NCBI RefSeq assembly: GCF_028583425.1
Contig: NC_072807.1
Span: forward strand, 30,881,001-30,945,000
Origin: Eublepharis macularius
Lineage: Eukaryota; Chordata; Lepidosauria; Squamata; Eublepharidae
Direction: 5' to 3'
Length of the DNA stretch: 64,000 nt
The stretch's first letter is position 1, and every line of letters starts with the position of its first letter. This document shows positions 1 through 13,899 of the stretch, one piece after another. Under the pieces are notes generated by a model. That model was given only the letters and a program-made list of their open reading frames with translations. It did no database searches and was not told the DNA's origin. Both the position numbers and the translations under genes were made by a program.

Positions 1-3000
1 ATCATGCCTGTATTTTACTCATCAAATGCAGATAGTGTTATTCAATTCTTCAGCTTAAAAATCAAGCTTTGTCTCAAGCATTTCCCACACCCAGGTCCAT
101 CACTGTACGTGGTGCAACCCCAAGTGGAATACAAGTATGAAAGTCGTAACGTTTCTGGTACAGTTCCTTGTGCCACTGGCAGCAAAGTAATTTGCAGGTT
201 GCACCAGGAGGCACCTGAGGTGGCAGAGATATGACACTCATGTGCTCACTCAGCATATACACCCTAGCTACTCAAAGATATGCATATAAATAGGCCCACA
301 CACCAGCCAAGGACACCTGGCCTTACTTTCCCTCTTTAAGCCTTTTTGTTGCAATACCTTTAGGACTCTGCTTCCACATAACCTGATAGGTGTAGCCCTC
401 TTTGCTTTCAAGTCAGCCAACTGGGGGCAAAAACACAAATGACCTCCCAAGCAATAGGGTCCACCAGAAATCACTACATAGGAATAAAATGGGAAGGCAG
501 GAACATGGCTCCTTACTAAGAAACAACCTGGCTTAAAGAACAAGATTCTCCATCTGCACACCAGGGGCAAAGCCTACACATGCTGCTTTCTAGTCATAAG
601 AATGTCCTCCAAATATGCAACCGAACCTTTTAAGTCTCACCTTATCCTTCTGTGTCACACAAACAATGAACTGTATATTACAAATCCCTGCATAATGGCA
701 GAACATCTCCTCCAAGAGAAGGTGTGTGTGGCTTGCCATTCACCCATTATCTGGCCACTTATGATAAGTAAGGATTGTCGCCAGAGAATGACCTAAGCTT
801 TGAGGATAAAGCTGCCTGGGCTGTCTTCTTTCCCTTTTTACCTTTGAAGAGCAATCGTCTCTTAAATGTTAAAAGATACCGCCCTGAAGGTTTTTACAGG
901 GTTGTACAGGCAGCTCTCTCTTTCTGCCTTCCACATTAACAGCCTCCTTCCATGCTGAAAGACAAAACTCTCCCTATGTATACAAAATGAACCCAGTGTG
1001 GGTTACCTTCCCCCTTGCTAAGAAGTTCTGGAACCACAATGGGAGAAGCAATGAATTTCTTTTGCACTAAATGCATGGCAGCCCCTTTCTCCCCTTTTCA
1101 GCCTTGGTGTTCTACAGTTGCAAGAGAAGAGATAGCCAGCAAAGCAAGGGTGGAGGAATAGTGTAGGAAGCAAATCTAGGAGAAGTGGATGATCACTCTC
1201 AAGAATTCCTCAGCCTCCATCCTATACAACCAAAAGGCACATCTAGGACTCCTTTACCAGTCAGGCACTAGGTTCAGATGCTTGTCCAAGTGAGCAGATA
1301 CAGTTTTTCCCAAGGCCAAAATGTCTCTATATCTTCACTGGCACTGCGTTTAATGGAACCTTCTCCAGAAATCTGCTATCATGGAACTAAACATGGCCCA
1401 ATCAGAAAACAAAGGCTCCCTGTATAAGAACAGCAGAGCAACACTCTCTTCAAGCAGAGCTGCCTGTGTCATTTTCCTCCTATTGCCTTCCTGCTCAGAA
1501 ACCTAATCGCTTGCCAGAGCCTTTCAGCTGCACCAGCTAGCTTTTACAAATTCTCTAGTTCTGCTGCCAACCCAACTGTGATCCTGGTACTGGCCCATTT
1601 CCCAGATTGGGGAAAGGTCACAAATTTCCCCTTCCATCTACTGACGTACCAAGCTCTTCCTTTCCACCTCTACTGGCAAGCGGGAGTTGGAGGGGGGATA
1701 AAAGAGGAGGAGGAGAACAAAAGCCATCTGCCTTAATGACTGCTAGGGTATTTAGACGCTTTAGATCATCAAGGCAACATCTTTAAAAGGCAAGATGCAG
1801 ATGGGCACAGAATCAGATTAAGTAGTCCGGAAAACATAAACGAGACAAGTGATGCTATTTTGCACAGAGGGATCTCAAGCTACCTTTGAAAGAAACTGCA
1901 TCTCAAGTCATAGGAGAGGAATGGGTATTACTGAGCAGGGTTGAAAGGTTCTTCTTGAGGCTGAAAAGAAATAGCACTACTCACTAGAGGGACAGGCTGG
2001 CAACAGCTGAACTGGATACAAAACAGAAATAGGTTTCCCACACTGATTCACACTGCCAGCCCCCTCCTACTCACACAAGTGGGATCCTGAAAAGAAAAAG
2101 GAAGGCATTTCTTAATTGTCCTCCATTTTAACCAACCTCCAGAGGCAACTGCAGTCAAAACTAGCAATTAAGTAGCAACATGTGTGACTGCACGCACACA
2201 CACACTTCTCTCTTTGGGAGCTGAATGTCATTGGTTTAAGCAAGGAAGTCCAATTTCCGCCTTTGTGACTCTTGACATGTTGGCTGTGTGCCATGATCTT
2301 GCCTTGTTCCTACAAAAGAAGGCCCTGTGCTGTAGGTCAGAGGATGGGAAGGAAGCACTCTCTCTGGTTTGCAAGTCCCCCAAAGGCAGCCCTGTCAGCA
2401 GCTCCCAGGCAGCTTATTCGAACAGAAGGAACAGAGACACAGCAGCAGTTCTGGAATGCTCTCCTGGGGAGGCAGATCTCCCCCAATGACTTCCGGCACT
2501 GGCTTAGGAAAGCAAGTGGGCATTCTCCAAGACAAAGCAAGAAATCTGCACAGCATTGCAAATAGGAAATAACCCTGAAACAGTAACCCAAGCCTAGGGT
2601 CCATGAAGGCAGCGCTGCTTCCTAAACTTATTGCATGAGGCGCGTGTGTTTAGTACAAGCATCATTTGTCCCTACATCATAAAAGCAACACAAATTGTTT
2701 TCTTTGGGAGTTTTTATGCATAATATATAACCACATAAGGGCACAACTAGAAAGGTAGTCTTGAACATAAGCTCTGTTCCTCCTTCAACACTTCTCACAA
2801 GCACCTCTAGCCTTGAAGCCTGAGCAAATGCCCTGAAGCCTGAGTTTTTGGGGAGTGCAAATGGACACTGACTTGCTTGCATGCTTGGACAAATGCAGGA
2901 GATGCTCAAACTCCTGTGCGCTAAAATCATTCCACTGACCTGACAAACAACTTTCCTCAGTAAATGGCTCCTTCTTTGATCCATGAAATGCTGCAGCTGC

Positions 3001-6000
3001 TTACGCACCTCAGAGTAGCAGCAATTATTCCCTGGTGAGCTGTCAAGCAACAAAATGCACCTGTCTGCCCTCCAGTAATTCCCTGGCATGACGGTGCACC
3101 AGGCAGCACTGCAGCAACTGCACCTGTGGCTCTCAGCCTTTAGTCCTTCTTCAAGATGGGGAGGGGGGGGGGAGAGGTTTCAGTGTAGCTGCCACAGCTT
3201 TGTTTCCTTGGATGAGGGAATAAATAAAGCAATCAGGGTAGACCAATTTAAATAACCAGGGGAGGGGGAGGCCAACCTAAAGCAATGATTTAAATTGTAT
3301 TACCCATTGGTACTTCATATATCAAATAATTATCCACACTAATTATTCAATTTCACTCTAAAATACATTAATTTGTGCAATTAGACAAATTATATTATCC
3401 AGCAATACATACATTTCATAATTTTACTGATGTTTACTAATTTTACAAAATTTTTACACACGTATCTAAATGAGCAACTTTGTTGCTGGTGTGTGTCAGG
3501 CTGCAGTGCATAAGGGATATTTTAAATAAACACACATAAAACACCACACGTTTTATTACATTAAATAACCTTAAAACATTAATGTTTTACATTTACAATA
3601 GCACCCCAACCTCTCTAGGGAGTCCTTATTTTTTTTTAAAAAAAATTAGCTAACAATAATAGCTTAGCCATACAAAAACTTGCTTACTGTAGTTTTTATT
3701 TATTATGTACTGTGCACCCCATCTTTTTTCTGTACAGATTGTCCCTAGGAGATTTCCCATCTAGCTGCTGACCAGGCATGTACTGCTGATCTTCTGCCTA
3801 GTTGTTGTATCACTTGCCTTCCAACTATACCCTGGGGCCCTCTGCATCTTTGCATATGTCTGTGTTACAGACAGCTATGATTCCAGAACTTTTCTCAATC
3901 AAGGGTCGACAGATACTGGGCGGAGCACTTAATTTTCATAAAATGACTAGAAAATAAGTCTTGTACATATGCTGAATCGAGCAAACAGCAGTTAGGTAGT
4001 GTAAAAACAGGACTTTACCTCATCACCTAGGTGGGAAGAGGGCACGAACCATAGTCCGGCACTTCCTCAAGGATTCTACTACCTGTAATGACTAGCTAGT
4101 CCCTGGTCCTTGTATTGTAATGGGCTTGATACTGGAGTGGCAACAAGAGGTCATCGACTATTAGCTACTCTACTCATGTTTGTTTGTTTTTTAAAGTTTG
4201 ACCAGAAAAAGATATTTTTTCATCACGGTTCTGTATTCACACAGAAAAGCAGTCTTTACCTCAAGTATATTTGATAGAGAACCACTGATTCAGCCTTCAG
4301 AGCCCGTCATAGCTTTAACAAGCATGTGTTCATATTAAACTTTAATCCAGCTACTCTTAGACGGAAAAAATTGGAATATTTTTAAAACCTGAGTTTTAAA
4401 AATTGCTACTATTCACTCAGGCAGCAATACACTGGGGGCAGTGCATACTTGGCCTCACCACTAAGGCCACTGCAGGGGGGAAGGGGTGGAGAAAGAACAG
4501 CATGGATGCTGTCAATAGGCATTGCCAAGATTTTGGTTTGGTTCTCATTTGCTTGGCTACAAAGTCAGTTCCCAGTAGGAGTGGGCAGTGCTGCTGCTCC
4601 CGCCTTCACTATTATGGCAGCTGCCTGGCATTCCTCAGTGGAAAGCAGGGCAGAGTGATCACACAGTGCCGGCTGTTGGCAAGGATCCTGCCTGAGCTGG
4701 TGGCTAGCTGGCTGGCTGGCTGGCTGAGCAAGGAGGGAGGGATCACAGACTTCAGAAACTGCCCTAGCACCAAGGTGCCACATTTGTTGCTCCCCCATAC
4801 CATCCCTGAAGAAGGTGGCTCACGGCTCCACCACCTCAGCTCTCCCTCAAGAGGCACTCCTGCCAAGGCTCCCATCCTTCTTATGACTGTCTTATACTTT
4901 GCTTTGCTCCCATTCTTCAAAGATATACAGGAATATAGAATTTTATCTACCTTACACGCAGGGGTTTGCTATAGTACCATTTTGTCACTGCAAAAGAAAG
5001 ATTATTGGGTGCCAGCAAATCATTATCCAGCCTGAAGATTTGTTCCAGAAGCTGGATCAGGATCTAGAGTCTAGATGCCTCATACTGTTCATTTGTGGGG
5101 ACTATTTTTATCTGTACACACTAGTTGGATGGTTGGAGAAAGAAAGAGGGAAGCAGCACCGTAGTTGCTGTTTCTATAGGTAATGCACAGTACACTTTAA
5201 TGCAAACGCAAGGGAAGCCCTAACTTAACATATGACAGAAAGGAAACAGTTTAAGATCGGTTCTGATATAGGACAATAAAGAAGACAGAAAGTTCAAGTA
5301 AAGAAAGACCTTTTTCATCTGTTATTTTGAACACCATCGACACTGCCACAATCCCATTCTATATACACTGCTGTGTATGTTATCCACTTAAGTGCTACAC
5401 AGGCCAAAGTGTCACCGCCCACAGAATGGAAAGAGGCAGGAGAATGAGCTTCCTTATGTACTCTATCTACACTTACACCAGTACCCTGGAAATGCAGAGA
5501 TTTTTGTTATTAATTATGAACAGGCTTCTACAGCACTTAAAACCAGAGTACAGCTCTATTTTGCAAACTTCCCTTGCCTTCAAATTCCATGTTACGAAAG
5601 TTATGAATCTTGACAGCACTTCGGAGAAAGATAACTGAATAGCTTTCTACAAGCATAAGCAAGGCCTCAAGATCACTCCATAGCTTGAAAGCAAGTAATC
5701 AAAAACCCTGCCAGATTCCATTCCAAATACTGTAAAGCTCAAGTCCTAGATTTTCCGTTCTATAGGCACATGTCACTTTCCCAGAACAATCCTAAAGCAG
5801 AACGAAGTTTGTGGCTGTACCCCACCGGTCACCAGTTCCTTCTTAAGTATACAAAGGTTCCACCAAGTTTTGGACTTCATCAGATCAAGTCCACCTGTCC
5901 CTAGATGCTCTCCCAAATCCTGGACACATCCCAGCAATAAGCCAAGTCAACCCTCAGCCACAGGCCCATTCCTCCAGCTGTTGTCCAGCAGTCTGTGGCC

Positions 6001-7100
6001 ACAATCCAGCTGAACCAGAACAAGTGAAAGCTAGACTATTCCACCACATTTTCCAAGAGAAGTGGCTAGGATGGCCAAGACTACTGGATGCAGGTCAAGA
6101 AAGATTTCTTCCCCTTTTGGTAAAAAAAAATAATCACATGGCTGGCAGATCCAACTAAAACAAAAACCCAAAGAGGCAAATTCAATATTAACTATGAAAA
6201 TAAAAGTAGTATCATGCAAGACCTTTAGGACAGTGACTGAAGAGGAGTTCAAATGTTATTTGCAGTGTGACAAAGAACGGCGATCTATTCTTTCTAGTAT
6301 GAACAGAAAGTGCTTCTAAACCACTTGATACCAAATTTTCCTACATGGATAAAAATCTCCACTTAACAAAGGGCCTTTGTACATGGGGACATGTTTTAAA
6401 TGCATTTAATGTCCTTGTTTATTTTTCCGTGTGCATACTGTGGGCATTGGGCCAATCATAGATCACCGACATGAACGTGTGTCAAAGGAGTCATCCCAAG
6501 TGTGTTCCATACAGTTTTTTACTGCAGAAGTAACACCCATCTAAGAAATCTATTGATTTCTGAAGCCCGAAATATGAGGTACCATTTGGCAGCTCCTGAG
6601 CATGCAATGAAAGAGAACACACCAAAAGAGAAGAACTGGATGGGCATGGTATCAAAAATAAAACAAACAAAAATGGTGCTCATCAGCTAGGATGAACAAG
6701 GTCTCACAATAGAGAACGGAAAACTAACACCGGAGGTGTTGCATCTTATATATTTTGCACTCTAGGCCAATCTGCTGCTAACAGACAAAAGCCCTGCAGG
6801 ACACGTTGCTGGTTTTCAAAAGGATGAAAACCATACCACCTTCCAGCCATTTTCCAACACGGATTTTGCAGCATATCCTGAAAATGTTCTTTTCCACCAG
6901 TCCTTCTACCAACCTAGTCCCAGTGACATTGCAAGAATTGGCCTTTATTTTCTGCTGCTGGCCAACAACAAACCAATCACAGGTTACGGAGCAATGCATC
7001 TGCCCACTCACAACAAGGCACAACCCTGAGGTTGAATCTCCCAGCACCATCCTCATTTCCAGCACCACCCGACCTAGGCCACCACCAGACCACATCTTAC
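1..7100 (-). other. ZNF609: ZNF609 intron 2 (5' part), no gene seen
   Basis: This stretch follows the splice donor of the coding exon at 7101 and so belongs to the second ZNF609 intron, read on the minus strand. I see no further exon. The open frames here are short, lack recognisable domains and show no paired splice sites. It is AT-rich, especially at 3280-3700, with a run of eleven G residues near 3160. SINE and LINE copies, abundant after 23.6 kb, are essentially absent. The human gene also has a very long intron here, as I recall. Confidence 0.75.
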
Positions 7101-7844
7101 CTTCTCTGATTTGACTTTCTTGAGCTGCCGGCACTCGCTGTCGCCATCTTCCAGCTCCGATTTAACTCCCAAAGGATTGAGCGCCGATCCCGTGTCAATA
7201 GCTATACTCCCAAGCTGCTCGGCAGCAGGTTCCGATCCTTGGCCCCCATCATACTGCCCAACCCTGACAGCCAATGCAAGAGGCTGGAGTACACCAGGCT
7301 CCTTCTCTGCTGGAGCACCCGCACCCTCACTCCTTTCCTTCTTACTCTTGGATGAGCTCCCCTCCTTGTCCTTCTTTGAACCAGCCACACCGCGAGATGC
7401 CTTGGCCGATTTCTCCGTGCCCTTTGGGCCGACGGCAGCCACCAGGCTGCCAGAGTTCACACCATCCCCAGGGCGCCCCTGAACCTCCTTCTTGCCACTG
7501 GTCCCTTCAGCCGCAGTGAACAGAGAGGATCCGGGAGCAGCCTTGCTACTGTCCTTGCTGCTCTTGCTCCGCTTGGATTTGGACTTGCCTTCCTTGCTCT
7601 GTGGGCCTGGTACTGGGGTTACAAACTTGATGTTCTCCGGCAGCGTGGCCACAGCATTCGGTGCTGGAAGCCCCACCTCCTTGGAGCCCGACATTTCCAG
7701 TTTCTGCTGGTCCTTCTCCAAATCCGCGTCCAGGTCGATAATCAGATTCCCTACTCCAATGTCCCACTCATCCCCACTGTCATATGTCTCAACTGGGTTC
7801 GCATCTACTCCTTTCCCTCCGGAAGCTCCACTGCTCAAGGACAT
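7101..7844 (-). CDS. ZNF609: ZNF609 first coding exon (residues 1-248)
   Basis: This encodes the N-terminal 248 residues of zinc finger protein 609, a nuclear regulator known to act with the cohesin loader NIPBL and Integrator. The identity rests on the near-unchanged N-terminus: YDSGDEW at residues 21-27, then DIGVGNLIIDLDADLEKDQQ from residue 28. Lysine/serine-rich basic stretches follow (84-101 and about 162-180), and the exon ends in KKVKSEK. Two VKSE motifs (227-230, 244-247) fit the sumoylation consensus psi-K-x-E; that is inference. The start is the ATG at 7844, with A at -3 and an in-frame TGA ten codons upstream (7872-7874), so no longer N-terminus is possible. The frame is whole to the donor AAG|GTAAGA, which cuts in phase 0. 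The single C2H2 finger lies in later exons outside the window. Confidence 0.97.
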
Positions 7845-7978
7845 CTTAGAGTTAACGACCCACCTCAAGGTTCAAGGCTCTTTTCTGCTCCCTCAGACTT
7901 TCTGGGTATGAAGTAGCAGCTTCAGCTATGTTCTCAAGCCTCCAGCAGTCATGGCGTGCCCAGGTGACAGCATCATTG
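7845..7978 (-). promoter_or_regulatory. ZNF609: 5' UTR part of ZNF609 exon 2 with a short upstream ORF
   Basis: These 134 nt lie between the acceptor and the main start. Two adjacent ATG codons begin 3 nt into the exon (7976 and 7973) and open a frame that ends in TAG 16 codons later, before the main ATG. A scanning ribosome would meet this frame first, so it may damp translation of ZNF609. The frame is visible in the sequence; the effect is inference. Confidence 0.6.
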
Positions 7979-10464
7979 CTGAAATGGACAGCAAGAACAA
8001 CAGAGGTTACACCATGGTTATGTGGAAATCTGCATCCAAGAATGGAGTGTATAACACAGAGAGTGAATGTATTCCCATGCAAACACAAACATCATTTATT
8101 TATATTGATCTCTCACTGTTCTTCTGTAGAACTCAAGGTGGCACACCAGGAAATCTCCAATCCAGGCACTGACCAGAACTAGACTTGCCTAACTTCAACA
8201 TGATTACCTTGTGCCTTCAGACTCAGAAAGATGCACACAGATCAGCTGAGAACATACATGCTTGCTCCCCAAGCTTGCATCCATACTGCCTTTACCAACA
8301 TCACATGGCCTATGCTTCAATTTCCTCCAGTGGTTAACTTGGCCACAAATAGGGAGGATTATGTGCTTGAGTTCAGCACCACTCTGAACACCAGATTTGT
8401 TTCCATGATTTAATTAAAACAGCAAAGTTCAAATTCAAACTAAACACATACAAATAAAGCATTCTCACCTCAAGGCTGACCAGTCAAGAAAACCCAAATT
8501 GGCATGTATGGTTTGTCGGCAAACAAAACTTTAAAAAAAGAGAGAGAGCAGAGATGCGCAGACACACTGCATTTGAAGACCAAAATACGTCAGCAGCCAT
8601 GGACGAGAGCTGTTCCCGCTGCATTATCCCCGCCGATTATTAAGAGACCAAAAACACAATCCTTGCAAAGGCTCTTGTATACTGGATATTTCCCTGGAGG
8701 CTATGAAGTAGCAAGTCAAAGTCAACCCGCAAGATAAGTATGTGGCAATTACATTTACAAGAGGTAATTAGCATGTGAAATAGCATTCCCCTTAGCCAGC
8801 CAAGCCCCAGCCAAGGGTGGCTGCAGCAAGACACTACTGTGAAACCCATGGCTGGCTGCCCCTCCAGCTGCGATGGATCCTCTGTGTTATTGTCCTCTGC
8901 TTCTCCCTACTGAGCAGTGGAGGCAGATGATCCGTGTCCTTACTGATGGGGAACACTTAAAGCCAGCAGTGCTTTCTCTTTTCCTTTAAAAAAAATCTCT
9001 GATTTCAAAAGCCCAAAAGACAAGCAGCGGTCTGTATATCCAGGGATTCGTTCACATAGTGGACTGGGATAGCCAGGCTATTTTCTCTGTCAATTCCATA
9101 CAGAATACCACCCACCCACCTTGTCCTGTGCCTGACGTAGGTCATTATGAACATTTTGAACTCCACACTGACTTCTCATCTTAATGGCAGAGAAAGTGCA
9201 AAATCAGGAGGTGACACCCAGGTGCAGAGTCAGTAACAGACTTCAAAAGCTGCAGTCTCTTCCCTACCCAGCACTAAGCCATAGCACCTTAGTGCTACCT
9301 ACTTCTCCTGGAATGATCTGCCTGCCCAACTTGTTAAAAGAGATTACTGATGATCCCAGTAGGAAGAATAATGATAATCTCCCATCCTTCCATGGGCTAG
9401 TACGGAAGAAGGTCAGAGCCCTATAATGAATGATACTTCATTTCGCTTTATCACAACTACAACCAAGAGGTTGTTGTTTTTGTGATTCACATTTATACAA
9501 CCACTTGCTCATGCTTAAAGTATAATTGGTTTCTGCTATTCTGATAAATTTACAGTACAAATCTTAAGCAGAGCTTCACCCCTGCTATGAAATCAATCAA
9601 TGGGCTTTGAATGGAATGGGCTTTGAAATCAATGGTCTTAGAATGTAACTGTGCTTCAGACTGCATTGTGAATGTTTTTTTTTTAAATGTACTTGACCCA
9701 CATTTGTCAAGAGCTGGTCAAATGGCTGACCCGAGCCTACAGGGCTAGTAGACTGCCTCTTCTAAGAACCGTATTTAAATTTACTTCTACTATCATTCCT
9801 CAGCAACTGCTTGTGTGCGTATATATAAATAAAGTGGTCTTGGCCATAAATATAACCAAGAGAGCGGGGGGGGGGGGTCCCTGAGCCAATACTTTCACGA
9901 TCTCAAAGCTGACTAAATTCTACTGGGCAACAGACAGGGCTTGGACTGACATTCAGATGTGGTGTTCATGTCAATCTTTGTTTACCACTTCTCAGCTCAG
10001 CTATCTTAACCAGGTACCAATACTGAAGTGTGCATTTTAGGTCACAAAAGTGGTTTTTAATTTGACCCTATGAGCAGCTTGCAATGCTGCTCATTTTGAA
10101 ATGCATGATTGCTACTTGATGAAGCACATTTCTCAGTTCTGATTTCATCACTAACTCTCTGATTCTCCATGCCTTTTACATGCAATGACATTTATGCACA
10201 CTCATCCCTTGCTACCATTTGTCTCTCTGTTCGCCCTCACTGTAAAAATGGCAAGCTCCTTGGGGCAGCAGCCTGTTTATGAAACTTCGTAAAGGAACTC
10301 CAAGTGTCAAATGTGGACACAAAGCAATTCACATAAACATCAAGATATTTCAATCCACCATAAAGATATTTCAATCCGTCTCTTTAACTAAAGGAACGTA
10401 GCACACAAGATGGAGACTCTTGGACTACTGTAATATACATCACGCTCACAAGGTAGATAGTGAT

Positions 10465-10735
10465 GGCCATGAGCACAGATAGCTTTAAAAGGGGGTTAGA
10501 CAGATTCATGGAATTCCATTAATGGATACCAGCCACGATGACTGAAGGCAGACATCTACAGAAGCAACAAATCTCTGAATGCCAGTGCTGGGAGGCAACA
10601 GCAGGGGTGGGCCTTGACCTCTATGCTCTGTTTGGCCCTCCAGGGCAGGTGACAGGTTGCTGTAAAACAGGATGCTGGACTAAATGACCAATGGGTCTGA
10701 TCCAGGCTACAATTAGTATCAGACTCCATAGGCAA
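10465..10735 (-). repeat. LINE 3'-end fragment (CR1/L2-like), minus orientation
   Basis: Read on the minus strand, this matches the dispersed family also seen at 43075, 48486 and 63775. Shared phrases include 'ggatgctggacta', 'ggtctgatccag', 'gccagtgctgggaggcaac' and 'ggggttagacagattcatgga'. It is old and truncated. I assign it to a non-LTR retrotransposon tail; the exact family is uncertain. Confidence 0.65.
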
Positions 10736-13700
10736 GAAAATAAATAGTTCATCAGATGGCAAGTCCTATAAAATCATAATTTATGTTGCTTTACCGTACT
10801 TGCATTATGCCATGGCCCAGCTGCATGAGTCAACCTGATGACCTAAGAAAAACAAAAACCTTACACGTAGTCAACTTCATAATAAATTCAAGGGTTCAAC
10901 TTTTTTATACTACAAGTCCTAGCACACAACTCTGTTAAAAATTATAACTAACTGAGCACTGCATGCCGGGACATGCAGTAAATTCAAACCAGGTTCCTAC
11001 ATGGTAAACTCAGGAAAATAGCTGAAACAACCTGTTTAGCCTTCAGGTTCCTGGCACACTGCCCTTCCAAAGCATACACTAGAGAAGAGAAAGAAAGGCA
11101 CCTGGAAACCAGGAAGGTATTAAAATCATGAGTGGGAAAAACCCAATCCCAGGGCACAAATCCGTCTCCACTTCCACCCTGCCACACAGAATCCACCCAT
11201 TACACAACAGAAAGCATGTGCATTCACTTGTCTAGCTGGAGAGCTGCCAACAAGGAATTCTAAGAGAAATCCTGGAACAGAAATACTGAAGGAAGACAGC
11301 TTCTCACTTGGGAACACTGCACACAAGCAGTGCCAGACATAAATCATTCAGCTCCATTAAGGGCTACAACCTCTATAAACCATGTCTGCGTTCTGAGAAG
11401 GAGCCCCTCATTAGAGACCGCATCCGAGAGTTCACTTTGAACTCGCAGCCCCTATCAAAATACCACTAACAAATCTCATCAGGCAATGCTAAAAAAGCCC
11501 TGCAAACAGATCAGCTTGCAGCCAAGAAGCCGAGCGCTTTGTGCCTGAACACATGCCGGCTGCTCCAAGCCTAACCACACAGCCTGCATTACTTTTGACC
11601 TTTTGCAGTGAAACGCCGAAGCAGAGAAAACCTAATCAAGAATGATTTGACACTCAAAGGTGAATCGATTCCACTGGCAGTTAGGCAGCATATAAACAGA
11701 ATGTCTCCTTCCCGTATGTTCAAATCTGCAGAGCTCTGGGATTAGCCTCTGGTTGCTTTCAGACATGACTGACTGCAATTTTCACCCTGATTAACTTTCA
11801 GGAATGCCTGCACTGAGGAATAGTGGAAAAATCTCCTGCACCAGGCATCTGCTCTGGCTAGGCAACTGCTGCTCTAGAGCATGGTAAAGCTGAAAGGATT
11901 TCAGATAACTGCTCAGCTTTACAGGGATCAGTCCGAAACTGCAAGCATGCCCTCTGGCTCTAGGCAGCCCTTGGGAAGATAAAGTCAGGAACAATCACAA
12001 CAACTGGAGCAGAACAGGACAAGCAAGGAGCAGCAACGTCTGCCCCACCAAGCAAGACTTCTGCCTAGAAGGAGACTAGAACTGCTGCTTGGGAGCTCTG
12101 TTAACCCCATCCAGTCCCTTTGGAGTCATCTTTTCCGGAGGCCAGCATGGAAACGCTGAGCAGCTGCTCCTCCCGCCTTCTCTTGCTGGCAGCCAGCCCA
12201 CGGCTTTCCTCTATACACTACCTCTAACACAGGATCCTTTTTTGTTTCCTTTTACGACTAAAGAAACTCAGGGGGATGCATCTTGCTTTGCAGAGGAAAC
12301 TGCAGCGCTCTTAGCTCTTCATGCTACAGAGCAGTGCTCTCTCTCCAGCTGCTTTGTTTAGGTTGGATTTTTTAAAAACTGACTCCCATGTCTTTTTGTA
12401 GCTTTCTTTTGGAAATGTATTTCTCTCCCACTCTCTCGCTCTCGCCAGTGATGAAAACAATGTTGAATGAAAGCCAGCTGGCAGCCAGAAGAGGAGACGG
12501 AGAAGTCGGCACAAAGGAGCTTCCTAACTCACTGCTTTTGATTCAAGGAGTCATCCACTGGGGGTGGAAGGGAGGGGGAATCTCTGCTTTTCCCTATCCT
12601 AGGGAAGACCATAAAAGACAACAAAAATGAACCATTAGAGCTCTTACCTCTCCCATCTTCTCACCACCCAAATAAGAGAAGATATTCTCAATCATGCTAA
12701 GACACAGAGTCTAAAATGTTGCAACACACAGCAAAATGACAAGCAAGAATGAAGCAAATGGCTAAATATCTAAAAGCAGAACTGGGCAAGCGGATAGCAG
12801 CAAGTTATATCTGTCACTTTTCTACTAGTTAATAAATGAAACACATCTAGGGTAAGGTCCAACCAGCCAGAGAGAACTGTAACTTGTGCACAATACAATG
12901 GCTACACAGCTGGAATAAAATGGAGCCATCTATCGCCTTCAATATGGAGGCACACCCGACAAAGACTACAGGTCCCAGCATGCTGTGCCATCACAACTCT
13001 TAACAAGAAGGGAAACATTTAATGGGAATCTTTAGTGTCAGAAGGTTGTACTCGGGAACTGAGAAGTCTCATGGGCTACATCTAGACCACCAATGATCTA
13101 CAGATTCATTTTAAATATAAAAGTGATTTCATAATGACATTTTGAACGCTCTGGGCAAAGAATATCTCAAAAAGGCAGAAGTATAATGATCAGAAAATAT
13201 TAGGGAAGGAGTTTGTTTCTCAGCTAATTTCTAAGTGCCTCATTATTTTAGAAAGTTTATTCTAAAATTAAAACTATCCTGCCAAACATTTTTAATATCA
13301 GAGGTTAACATTTTTTTCGGTGAAAAAAAATGTTCATATACATACACACACCATTACAGAAAAATGTAATCGTAAGCTAAATTCAGGAAACATTTTAAAA
13401 TAATCTAAAATTAGAAAAGTACATTTTTTCCCATTCAAATTTATTTATCAACGATATATGCCTAAAGGTATTGGTTGCCCATGACCGGAAAAATTATTTC
13501 AAATCTTACTTAGCAACAACCCAGGGTCAGGCTGAAGACCCAAGGCAACCAAATAAAATGAATACATAAAATATCTAGGCACTGGGATCACATTGTTTAA
13601 AACTAGGATCCTGGAATACTTCCAGCCCTGATTGCTCTTACATTTTCTTTTAAATTACTCTATTAATCACCTTTGTTTCATTGTAGAGAACTGCTTCACT

Positions 13701-13899
13701 CTCCTCAAATCCTTTTGCTATACTGAACAGGCCCTGCATTAAGACTCGTCTCACATGGTAAGTTTCTCCATCCCTGCATGCTACTGCTTGTGTTTACCTT
13801 TAATGCCCTAACTGCTTGGGACAAGGGTGCCCGAAAAGCCACATCCTCACATAGTGTCCAGCCTTCCAGCTGAGATCCTCCTCCTTCCAGGCCCTTCTT

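Larger units (their letters stand above)
7101..7978 (-). ncRNA. ZNF609: ZNF609 exon 2, orthologue of the circ-ZNF609 exon
   Basis: The whole exon is 878 nt. It runs from a strong acceptor (pyrimidine-rich tract ending TTTCAG just above 7978) to the donor at 7100. In mammals the same exon, about 874 nt as I recall, is back-spliced on its own into the abundant circular RNA circ-ZNF609, reported in myoblasts and translated at low level. The published human circular frame uses the normal start and ends at a stop made by circularisation. Here, joining 7101 to 7978 reads AAG CAA TGA, giving 249 residues and then a stop. Exon identity is certain; production of the circle in this animal is inferred from orthology. 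Confidence 0.7.

Noticed and set aside
7111..7911. Plus-strand frames of 123 and 139 codons over the ZNF609 exon
   Set aside because: They are antisense shadows of the ZNF609 coding frame, which is identified by sequence conservation.
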